From positions 1 through 64,000 of the forward strand of contig JAKEFB010000181.1 of NCBI GenBank assembly GCA_022616275.1: a DNA stretch of 64,000 nucleotides, in the 5' to 3' direction. The DNA comes from Chloroflexota bacterium. Lineage in GTDB: Bacteria; Chloroflexota; Anaerolineae; Promineifilales; Promineifilaceae. The translations under genes were made by a program, and so were the position numbers. Position 1 is the first letter of the stretch. Each line of letters starts with the position of its first letter. Below are positions 9,028-16,871 of this stretch, one piece after another. The notes below the pieces were generated by a model. It did no database searches and was not told the DNA's origin. It was given only the letters and a program-made list of their open reading frames with translations.

Positions 9028-10268
9028 GTGATGATTCGGATGTCTTTCGTCGTGGCACGTATGCTATCCAACCCGGCCTGGGTGATGGGGTTGTGCTCCA
9101 GGTTCAGGACCTCAAGCCGCTGGAGTCCTTCCGTGGTTGCGAGCCTCCGAGCTCCTTCGTCGTCAATGCCGATGTCGCGAAGGTCGAGTTCTTTGAGGTG
9201 GGGGAGGTGCTTCGACGTGAGAATCGACAATGCTCCCTCGACTCCAATCAGCGTGCCTGCCACATTGAGAACCCGGAGCTGACCGAGCCTCACCGCGCCG
9301 GCGAGCGCCTGTCCGCCCTGCACGCCGAGGTCGTTGTACGCCAGCGCGAGAGTCGTGAGTTGCCCGAAGGCATACGAGGCAGCGATCGCGTACGTGCTCT
9401 CCGGGCCCAACTGGTTCTCAGACAGATTGAGTTCGGTGAGCGCCGTTAGATGCTTCGACGCCGCGAGGGCCTGTGCGCCTTCGTCCCCGCATGGGTTGAG
9501 GGTGAGATACAGCACTCGCAACCCCGCCAGCCTTGACGAGCGACTGAGCGCAGCAAGCCCTTTCGGACCGATGTTATTGTAGGAGGCGTTCAACAGCGTC
9601 AGTCGGCCGAGGTGCTGCGACGTTGCGAGAGCCTTCAGCCCTCCGTCTCCGACCTGGTTATCGGGGAACTGGAGCGTTGTAAGCTGCGCCATCTGTGCGG
9701 AGGCAGCGAGGTGCTGCATGCTCCTCTCCGAGAGTCCATTCCCCTCCAGGAGGAGGCTGCGCAACGGGGGCAATCCGTGTGCCGTCGCGAGTGCTGCAAC
9801 GCCATCATCAGTGGTGTTCCTGCCGCCAATGGACAACTCGCTCAGATTGCGAAGGTTCCTGGCGCCTGCGAGGACTTCGACCGCCTCACGACTCAGACCA
9901 TTGTCGAATAGGGTGAGAGATACGAATCGGTCAACATACGGAGAGTTCACCAGCGCGCGGAGATCCTCTGCACTGAATGGGAGGTGCAAGATTTCTAGGC
10001 GACGCGCAATACGGAGAGCAGGGGGACAATATAGCTCTGGCGTCAACGGCGGAAGAGGGACGCCCCAACTGCGCGGGGCGATCCGGATCTCATCGGGCCA
10101 GTTGTGGAGCGCGAGATCCAATGCATCCACTTCGTTCTCGGACAGTCCGTCAGCGAGCGCGGTGATCCGGCGCCATCTCTCCGCGTCAGGCCCCTGTTGT
10201 GCGAGCGCGAGCGCTTGCGAGAGTAGGCTGCCACCACCTTTCGATTGCATCTGGTTGTCGTGGCTCAT
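9024..10268 (-). CDS. Leucine-rich-repeat protein (ribonuclease-inhibitor type)
   Basis: A 414-residue protein built from roughly eleven or twelve tandem leucine-rich repeats of 24-29 residues, for example LTTLQFPDNQVGDGGLKALA and LTELNLSENQLGPESTYAIA, each with the L-x-x-L-x-L-x-x-N core and a helix ending in AL. This is the ribonuclease-inhibitor-like class, which forms a curved solenoid for protein-protein contact. The N-terminal about 70 residues are not repeats. There is no signal peptide. AGAGG precedes the ATG. It lies directly after the DUF4157 toxin gene and is coupled to the next gene, so it may be a second cargo, a toxin-binding immunity protein or a target-recognition factor. These roles are inference. 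Confidence 0.8.
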   Translation of the reverse strand: MSHDNQMQSKGGGSLLSQALALAQQGPDAERWRRITALADGLSENEVDALDLALHNWPDEIRIAPRSWGVPLPPLTPELYCPPALRIARRLEILHLPFSAEDLRALVNSPYVDRFVSLTLFDNGLSREAVEVLAGARNLRNLSELSIGGRNTTDDGVAALATAHGLPPLRSLLLEGNGLSERSMQHLAASAQMAQLTTLQFPDNQVGDGGLKALATSQHLGRLTLLNASYNNIGPKGLAALSRSSRLAGLRVLYLTLNPCGDEGAQALAASKHLTALTELNLSENQLGPESTYAIAASYAFGQLTTLALAYNDLGVQGGQALAGAVRLGQLRVLNVAGTLIGVEGALSILTSKHLPHLKELDLRDIGIDDEGARRLATTEGLQRLEVLNLEHNPITQAGLDSIRATTKDIRIIT

Positions 10269-10312
10269 ATTGAAAAACCTCTTTGGCTGGAACCCTGAAC
10301 TCCGCCTCAGAT

Positions 10313-13300
10313 CTACAGCCCGAGAACCCTGGCCGCTCGCTGGAGTTCGGGGGGATGCGGCTGAGGCGTCGTTCTGAGGAGTTCGCGGATCTGCGTGATC
10401 GTCATTGATATGGCTGGCGGGCCGCTAAGACCCCGCGCTGTCGCTACCTCGGCTTGGGTTGGTCTCCTCCCCAGCGACGCCTCCAGTCGTTCATATGTAT
10501 CTACGACACTGGCCTGTGTCGGGGTCAACTGAGGGCCGCCCGCGCCTGTCGGGGCAGGGGCGGTCGTGATCGGTCGGTCGAAGACGGTCTCGCGGTCGCC
10601 AGGCGCGATCTTGGTGACGGTGACGAGAACCCCCGCGGGGAAGAAACTGTTGTTCGGATCCGCGCCAGTCACACGAGCGGTGTACTCCAGCGTCTCTCCC
10701 CGTGTGATGCGCTCATAGGCTTCGCGTTCGGGACCACGCCGCATTTCGCCGTTGGTGATCTCTTGGGCTGGAATGAGGTTGGCGGGGTTGCTGCCTGGAC
10801 CATGAAGTCTGTCTGACAACAGATGTACTCGACGCCAGGGGAGTGTTCCACCTCGTCCAGCTGTCTGTATGCCTACGTTGGCCTGCCACCCCGGAATTAC
10901 GTCTTCCGCCGCGCTACCGACGGTGTTCCCCGGCCGCCGGGTCAGTGGGTTCGCGGTGACCTGTTTGTTCCCCCCCGCCGACGAGAAGGTCACCTGGGTG
11001 GGCTGTATCTCCGTATCCGGCCATGCGTCACCCCGCACCATGTTGGCCGCGAGTGAATCCATGAGTGCCTGAATTTGCCTATGAAGTTCCGGCTTCTGCG
11101 TGTCATCTGCACGGAGGTAGTCACGGGACAGCGTAACCAACTCATCATGCTGGTTCCATGCCCTCGTCAGCGCGCCCTTTTGTTGCGGAGTGAGCGGACG
11201 AGGATTGGTCGCGTCGGTCTCGGCGTTGCGGCGATCCTCGATCTGGTGCTGGACGCCTGTGGCTGCGGGAGAAGCAACCCTGATGTCGGGCTGAGCGCCA
11301 GTCAGGGTGACGGTGAGTTCATGAGGCGAGCCTTCGCTGTCCGTAAAGTCCTTTTCGAGCTGACCCTCCGCCGCCCCGGCTGCCCCCTCGGCCGCTTCAC
11401 CGCCCAAACCCAACGCCCGCAACACCGACCGCCCTAGACTGATGGCCCTCTCTATCAGCCAATCCAGCGCCCGGTCAACCAGGCCGCGGAGGCCGGCGAT
11501 GATCTCCTGGATCTTTTCGCCGATGTTGCCCAGCCCCACCTGGTTGGCCAGGAAGCCGATAGCTATGGGGATGGCATTGGCCAGACCCTGCTCCATCTTT
11601 TGCGCGCCTGGCTCAATTTCGCCCCTGGCGACGGCGGCAATGGTGGTGACGTAATCGTTGACAATCTCCAAGATCTCACGGAGATATTCAATGGCCGACT
11701 GCACCGCATTAAAGAAGGCAATGAAGCTATTGACCACGGCCATGATGCCCGTCGGGTCGAGCATGCTGAGGAGCCTGGCCGTCACCCGCTGGATGATCGT
11801 TTCCATGATCCAGTTACGGGCCTGCTCCAGGACCATATCCCACAGGTTGCTGATCTGCGACTCGATGTATTCCCAGATGGCGGCCACGCCGCGCTCCTGC
11901 ACGTCGCGGATGAAGTTCCAGATGCCGGTCAGCCGGTCAATGGTCCGGCGAATGCGGTCCACGGTTTCCCGGCCGAGGTGCTCGGCCAGTTTCTCCCAGA
12001 TGTGCTCCATGCTGAGGCCCAGCACCTGCAACACCAGGCCCAGGATGGATTCCAGGGTAATCTCCGTCGGCGGCTCGATACCCGCGCTGCGTAGCCCACG
12101 GAAGAGCCACTCTGCCAGCCCGCTGATCAAGTGCTGCAGAATGTTGTCGAAGAAGCGGGTAAAGCCCAGTTTGACGGCCTGGAGCATGTTTTTGAAAAAG
12201 CCCACCGGGTCTCGTTTAATATCCTCAACCGCCTGCATGGCATTGGTGATAATGCTGGCCAGGATATCAGTGGGGAAATTCATCAACTGCAAGATGAGCT
12301 TGAAGATTTCCTCGATCACCACCCGGATGAAGGCAAAGAGCCGGGAGATCGGCTCGCCGAACTGGTCGCGGATGCGCCGGAAGGCGCCTATAGGGTCAAT
12401 CAGGTCTTCGATGGTCAGGCTATTCCAGATGCCCAGGAAGAGGCCGGTGATAAACTCCCAGCTTATGCCCAACTCAGACATGGCTCCTTCGATACGCGCC
12501 GCCGCCTGGCCGATAACGCCCGTCTCTTGTAGCCGGGCGTACTGTTCGTTGCCGCCCGGCAGGAGGGTGATGAAGCCCCGGATGATATTTTCGGCCGTGC
12601 GTGGCACCTCCTCTCCGGTGAAAGGATTCCGGCCCAGAATCACCGTGACTAAATGGAAACCAGGTACTTCGTGGGCAAAGCTGCTCAACCAGCTCAGCAG
12701 GGCCTTTTTGATCAACTCCAGTACCTTGGCCGCCACCGTCACGGCAAAGTCCCAGACCCGCTGCAGGAAGCCAAACGCCCGGCCGGCCAGGTCGCGCAGG
12801 TTGGTGGTCAGGTTGGGCAGATTTTCCGGCTGGATCGTCTCCCAGGCGGCTGTAATGAGCCCCCGCAATTCACCTAACAGGCCCATAAAGGTCGCCACCT
12901 GGGTATCGAGCCAGTCGGCCGTCTCCTGCAGCGTGCCCCGCTCGCGCATTTGGGCCAGTTCCTGCTCCTTGCCGATCAACATGAGAAAATCTTCGAGGAT
13001 TTCGACCGTAGTCGCTTCGACCGGCACGTCCCGCAGCGGGTCATGGTGGAGAATCTTCTTAATGAGGGCCCAGGCCCGGTTTTCGGCCAGCAGTTGTTCG
13101 GCCACGCCAAGGGCCGCCTCTTTGATCAGCTCGATGATGGTGTCCACGAGCGACCTGGCAAACCCCCTGACGTCGTTCAACAAGCCGCTGAACTTGCGGG
13201 TTAAGACGCCCACGTTGTAGTCAAAGGGGTCCAGGCGGATAAAGTCCATCTCGTCCCACGCTTCCTGGATCAGGCGCTCCAGGCGGTCCAGGGACAGGTC

Positions 13301-14626
13301 GAATCGGGCCAGTTCTCCTTCAATCCAGTCAAAAGCCCGTTGTAGAATGCCCAGCTCCCGCAACTTATCGAAGATGGCCGTGCCGAAGGGCACCAGTCCC
13401 ATCAGCCCTTCCACCAGATTCATTGGCGTCCGCTCCACGCGCGAGGCCGTGAGGGGGTTAAAGCCAATAATGACCGTAAACAAGGTATATCCCGGAATGT
13501 GCCGGGCGTAGCTCGCTAGTCTATCGGTGATGAAAGCGGGCAGGCGCTGGATTTGTTCCGGCGCCGGGCTGATCTGGGCCATACGCTGGACAAGGGCAGC
13601 ACCCTGCTGGACGACGTGCGTCGCCTCGTGGGCCATCAGGCGCACGTTGCCACTAGACTCTGCGCTGTTGAGGAAAATGTGGTTGCGGTTGGTAAAGGCC
13701 CGGGCCTGGAGAGTATTGGCTGCCCGGTGCGCGCTCGCCCCGATATGGACGCGGACGCCGCTCAAGTCGGCGCCAATATGCGGCTCGATACGCCGGCGCA
13801 CGGCCGGCGACATGGGCTGGCCCATACCAGGATTACGGATCGTGGCCGCCGTCGCCGGCGTGACGTGAGGGCTGCCATCACCGGCGCTTTGAACCGCTTC
13901 ATCTTCGGCCGCTGCCTGCCGTTGGGCTGTCTCCTCTTCCGGTTGCGCCTGTCGCTGGGTTGGCTCTTCCTCGGCCATGGCCTGCCGCTGGACACCCTCT
14001 TCCTCAGGCATTTCCTGCCTCTGGACGGACACCTCCTGCACCGGCTCCTCTTTAGTCTCCTGCCGTTGTATGGCCAGTTCCTGGACCGGTTCTTCTTCCT
14101 GCCGCTGCACGGCTAATTCCTGGACCGGCTCTTCCTCTTGCCGTTGGACCGCTAATTCCTGGACAGCTTCTTCTTCCTGGCCTTGCATAGCCGCTTGCTG
14201 AATGGGCTCCTCTTGTTCCGCCTGGCGCTGAACCGCCAGTTCCTGCACAGGCTCTTCCTCTTGCCGCTGCACGGCCGTCTCCTGCAATGGCTCCTCTGCC
14301 CCTAAGTACATCGTTACGCCACTCCCCTGCCCCCCTACCCCACCCAGGCCGGCCGGGCCAATACGCGAAATGGCTGGCGCCGGCGTGCCGCTGGTGACGC
14401 GCTCGGCCACAGCGTCTGCCTCGCGTTCGTAGGGGTCATTGACCCGGCCGACGACCAGTTTCGTTTGGGCCAGGCCAAAGACCGGACCGGCGGCATAAAA
14501 CGGCCCCAGCCGGCCGCCCGTTGCTGGCCGGGCCTGGTGAGCGCTGCTATGGCCATTCCGTGAGCCGGTGTGGTGGTCGGGCGACCCCTTTGTCTTTGGC
14601 CGGGATTTGGCGTGAACGTTGCTCAT
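10313..14626 (-). CDS. DUF4157 injection-system effector with nuclease-like C-terminus
   Basis: A 1437-residue protein, the probable payload of the injection system. Residues 56-77 and 268-340 form the DUF4157 module, with the metalloprotease motif HEATH at 333-337. Residues 111-245 are Gln/Glu-rich 14-residue repeats (VQRQEEEPVQELA). Residues about 390-1110 are long amphipathic helices, including a segment around LLSMLDPTGIMAVVNSFIAF that recurs in DUF4157 proteins of other phyla. Near 1267-1290, VHLLSDRLHGPG followed by NLIPAQ resembles the C-terminal nuclease-like module seen in many eCIS toxins. The last 70 residues (LTPTQASVVDTYERL, RRPTQAEVATARGLS) resemble a LexA-type winged helix. Because no separate tape-measure gene is visible, the helical body might also span the tube lumen. 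Target and activity are unproven. Confidence 0.82.
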   Translation of the reverse strand: MSNVHAKSRPKTKGSPDHHTGSRNGHSSAHQARPATGGRLGPFYAAGPVFGLAQTKLVVGRVNDPYEREADAVAERVTSGTPAPAISRIGPAGLGGVGGQGSGVTMYLGAEEPLQETAVQRQEEEPVQELAVQRQAEQEEPIQQAAMQGQEEEAVQELAVQRQEEEPVQELAVQRQEEEPVQELAIQRQETKEEPVQEVSVQRQEMPEEEGVQRQAMAEEEPTQRQAQPEEETAQRQAAAEDEAVQSAGDGSPHVTPATAATIRNPGMGQPMSPAVRRRIEPHIGADLSGVRVHIGASAHRAANTLQARAFTNRNHIFLNSAESSGNVRLMAHEATHVVQQGAALVQRMAQISPAPEQIQRLPAFITDRLASYARHIPGYTLFTVIIGFNPLTASRVERTPMNLVEGLMGLVPFGTAIFDKLRELGILQRAFDWIEGELARFDLSLDRLERLIQEAWDEMDFIRLDPFDYNVGVLTRKFSGLLNDVRGFARSLVDTIIELIKEAALGVAEQLLAENRAWALIKKILHHDPLRDVPVEATTVEILEDFLMLIGKEQELAQMRERGTLQETADWLDTQVATFMGLLGELRGLITAAWETIQPENLPNLTTNLRDLAGRAFGFLQRVWDFAVTVAAKVLELIKKALLSWLSSFAHEVPGFHLVTVILGRNPFTGEEVPRTAENIIRGFITLLPGGNEQYARLQETGVIGQAAARIEGAMSELGISWEFITGLFLGIWNSLTIEDLIDPIGAFRRIRDQFGEPISRLFAFIRVVIEEIFKLILQLMNFPTDILASIITNAMQAVEDIKRDPVGFFKNMLQAVKLGFTRFFDNILQHLISGLAEWLFRGLRSAGIEPPTEITLESILGLVLQVLGLSMEHIWEKLAEHLGRETVDRIRRTIDRLTGIWNFIRDVQERGVAAIWEYIESQISNLWDMVLEQARNWIMETIIQRVTARLLSMLDPTGIMAVVNSFIAFFNAVQSAIEYLREILEIVNDYVTTIAAVARGEIEPGAQKMEQGLANAIPIAIGFLANQVGLGNIGEKIQEIIAGLRGLVDRALDWLIERAISLGRSVLRALGLGGEAAEGAAGAAEGQLEKDFTDSEGSPHELTVTLTGAQPDIRVASPAATGVQHQIEDRRNAETDATNPRPLTPQQKGALTRAWNQHDELVTLSRDYLRADDTQKPELHRQIQALMDSLAANMVRGDAWPDTEIQPTQVTFSSAGGNKQVTANPLTRRPGNTVGSAAEDVIPGWQANVGIQTAGRGGTLPWRRVHLLSDRLHGPGSNPANLIPAQEITNGEMRRGPEREAYERITRGETLEYTARVTGADPNNSFFPAGVLVTVTKIAPGDRETVFDRPITTAPAPTGAGGPQLTPTQASVVDTYERLEASLGRRPTQAEVATARGLSGPPAISMTITQIRELLRTTPQPHPPELQRAARVLGL
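13892..14296 (-). repeat. In-frame 42-bp tandem repeats encoding QRQEEEPVQEL units
   Basis: This part of the DUF4157 gene (residues 111-245) consists of imperfect copies of a 14-residue, 42-bp unit. The best copies are near 14075-14170, and they degenerate toward the 3' side into shorter QRQ-spaced units. Negatively charged low-complexity linkers of this type are frequent in DUF4157 proteins. Copy number is likely to vary between strains. Confidence 0.8.
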
Positions 14627-14641
14627 CTAAGTCATAACTTC

Positions 14642-14703
14642 AACCTCCCGGAGGTTCAAGCGATGGGTACCGCCGCGATATTATCGCCAACCTCCGGGAG
14701 GTT
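14642..14703. repeat. Palindromic element with 15-bp inverted ends, copy A
   Basis: AACCTCCCGGAGGTT at 14642-14656 and its exact reverse complement at 14689-14703 enclose CAAGCGATGG...ATCGCC. Each 15-mer is itself nearly palindromic (AACCTCC-C-GGAGGTT), so the element can fold as two small hairpins or one long one. It fills the gap between the ATPase stop and the DUF4157 start, with its edge 15 nt before that ATG. Copy B is at 46246-46311; single ends occur at 18648 and, diverged, at 22346. Confidence 0.8.
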
Positions 14704-14707
14704 TGGC

Positions 14708-16822
14708 CTACATTACCTGCCGAGAATCCGTCACAAACGCGTCCAGGAACGCTTCCAGGCCGGTTGCCGGCTGCTCAAAACGGCCGCCCGGCAACGGGCA
14801 GGTAGCCCCGGCTTTGCGATATTCGCTGCGGATCGCCTCCTCCAGGTGCCAGGAGGCGAGCGGCCGGCCCTCGTCCAGGGCCAGGAGCGTGGCGTGCAGG
14901 GCGGCGTTGCGAATCTGGCCACCGGTGATGGCGCAGCGCACGGCCACCTCCTCCAGGCAGGCGTGGTCTACCAGGTGGTCCTCAGGGAGATGCAGTTGCC
15001 AGATGCGCCACCGTTCCTCCGCTTGCGGGGCGACGAAATTCACCACCACGTCCATCCGCCGCTGGAAGGCGCTGTCAATGTTCTCGGCCGCGTTGGTGGT
15101 CACGACGACGATGCCCTGGTAATGCTCCAGCCGCTGCAGCAGGTAGTCCGTCTCCAGGTTGGCGTACCGGTCATTGGCCGAGCGCACCTCGGTCCGGCCG
15201 CCAAGCAGCGCGTCCCCTTCGTCCAGGAGGAGGATCACGTCCAGTTCCTCGGCCCGAGAGAGCACGCGGTGGAGATTTTTCTCCGTTTCGCCGATGTATT
15301 TGTTGACGACGGCGGCTAGATCCACCCGATAGAGGTCCATGCCCAATTCGGCGGCCAGGATACGGGCGGCCAGGGTCTTGCCGGTGCCGCTGGCGCCGGT
15401 GAACAGGGCCCGCACGCCGCAATTGTGGGCCCGACCAAAGGCCGGCCCCAGGTGCTCGAGCAGGCGCTCCCGGTGACGGCAGCGCCGCTCCAGCTCGTAC
15501 AGTTTGGTGGCGCTGATGGGACTGACGACCAGTTGCTCCCAGCCGCCACCGCTTTCCAGGGGCGCCGCCAGGTCATCCAGCAACTGCCGGTTGAGGGCCC
15601 GGCAGGCCGCCTGCACGTGGTCGAGGCGGACCGTGTCGCCGTCCTCCAGGGCAGCGTGGGCGATGGCCATTGTCGCTGCCTGCCGGATGTAGCCGCCCGG
15701 CAGGTGGAAACGCTCGCTGATAGCTGCCAGGTCGGCCGCCGGGTGGCCGTTCAGCGCTGCCTGCCATTGTCGCCGGCGCTCACCGGCCCTGGACTGGGGC
15801 AGCGTCAGCGTCACCGCGCTGGCCAGCGCCTGCCCCTGGAGGCCCCCGGCCTCGCCCAGGAGAATGCCGGCCGGGCCGTGGTAGCCGGCCAACTGGGGGC
15901 CGGCGGCTGTTTCCCCCGGCCCCAGGTCGTAGACGAAGACGGGCATGGCCCGCGTCATAGTACAAAAAGGGCCTAATCCAGGCGGTGGCGCCCTTTCGAC
16001 TAGAACCATTCCACGGCCCAGGGCGCGGGCAATGGCCCCCATCACCGGCAGTCGCTCGCTGCCCAGGCTGCCGCGCAGGATAATGGTCTGGGCCTTACCG
16101 CTCTGCACCAGGGCCGGCAACTTCCCCAGTTGAGCCTGAAACACCTCCGGCAAAATGAGCGCAGCCAGGGGCAGGAACGTTTCCGGTGGATGGTAACCGC
16201 CGTTGCCGGCCCCCGCCGTGACCGCTTCACCCCGGATAACGTCCCACAACAGGGCCGGAACGTGCAAAACCCATTCCGACCGGGGGGCGTCCGGGTTAGT
16301 GGCGACCACCAGCCCGGGCGATAGTAGCGGGCGGCCGGTGGCCCAGGGGTCGGCCGTTGTCCCATCCATAAGCAACTGCCCAATCAGTTCCAGGCAAGGG
16401 CGGCGGTAGCCCAGCGGGGCCTGCAGGGTGGCGAACAGCGTGCCAAAGCGCGAGTCTTCCTCCACCAGGCCGGCCAGCACCAGGGCCAGGCGGCCGTTAA
16501 ACTCCACGCCCCCTTCTTCGGTCAACGTCCGCAGGGGTAGATCCACGTCGTTTTGCTGCTCCCAGCCCACAATTTCTCGCTCCCACCAGGCCGGCGCCTC
16601 TTCCCAGGTGATACCGGCCGGCATGATGGTTAACATCTCGCCGAAATACCCGGTCAGGAAAGGATACCGCTTAAAAACAACGTCCAGTTCCTCGCCGCCG
16701 GCCTCACCCAACCGTCGCAGGTGATTGAGCACGCGGTAAATAGCGGCGAACAGGTGCAAGACGAAATGTTGCCGGGCCGAGCAGGGAAGGTCCTGAAAGG
16801 CGTTGGCGGTTGGTTTTTCCAC
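14708..16822 (-). CDS. AAA+ ATPase of the injection system (Afp15/Pvc15-like)
   Basis: A 704-residue ATPase. The C-terminal AAA+ domain has Walker A GASGTGKT at 476-483, Walker B VILLLDE ending at 535, a sensor VVTTNA near 574-578 and an FQRRMD arginine finger near 586-591. The N-terminal 470 residues contain a second, degenerate P-loop-like segment (ILRGSLGSERLP, about 248-259) in which the usual GK[TS] is lost, so the protein may be a tandem AAA with a dead first ring. In Afp/PVC systems this ATPase is needed for particle assembly or cargo handling. The start is GTG at 16822, preceded by AAGGAG at 7 nt. It is followed by the DUF4157 gene, the usual ATPase-effector neighbourhood. Confidence 0.9.
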   Translation of the reverse strand: MEKPTANAFQDLPCSARQHFVLHLFAAIYRVLNHLRRLGEAGGEELDVVFKRYPFLTGYFGEMLTIMPAGITWEEAPAWWEREIVGWEQQNDVDLPLRTLTEEGGVEFNGRLALVLAGLVEEDSRFGTLFATLQAPLGYRRPCLELIGQLLMDGTTADPWATGRPLLSPGLVVATNPDAPRSEWVLHVPALLWDVIRGEAVTAGAGNGGYHPPETFLPLAALILPEVFQAQLGKLPALVQSGKAQTIILRGSLGSERLPVMGAIARALGRGMVLVERAPPPGLGPFCTMTRAMPVFVYDLGPGETAAGPQLAGYHGPAGILLGEAGGLQGQALASAVTLTLPQSRAGERRRQWQAALNGHPAADLAAISERFHLPGGYIRQAATMAIAHAALEDGDTVRLDHVQAACRALNRQLLDDLAAPLESGGGWEQLVVSPISATKLYELERRCRHRERLLEHLGPAFGRAHNCGVRALFTGASGTGKTLAARILAAELGMDLYRVDLAAVVNKYIGETEKNLHRVLSRAEELDVILLLDEGDALLGGRTEVRSANDRYANLETDYLLQRLEHYQGIVVVTTNAAENIDSAFQRRMDVVVNFVAPQAEERWRIWQLHLPEDHLVDHACLEEVAVRCAITGGQIRNAALHATLLALDEGRPLASWHLEEAIRSEYRKAGATCPLPGGRFEQPATGLEAFLDAFVTDSRQVM

Positions 16823-16841
16823 GGATTCACTCCTTCGACGA

Positions 16842-16871
16842 CGTAGGACAATTTTTCAAAATTGTCCTACG
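16842..16871. repeat. Perfect 14-bp hairpin (family 2, copy A)
   Basis: CGTAGGACAATTTT and its exact reverse complement are separated by the 2-nt loop TC, between the 589-residue gene and the ATPase gene; the hairpin overlaps the former's stop codon. The T run lies inside the stem, not after it, so it is not a classical terminator. A related hairpin with compensatory changes is at 34291-34313. Confidence 0.75.

Noticed and set aside
11658-13220. A 520-residue plus-strand open frame
   Set aside because: Lies wholly opposite the DUF4157 gene, Ser/Arg-rich with no domain features; an artefact of GC-rich codon use.
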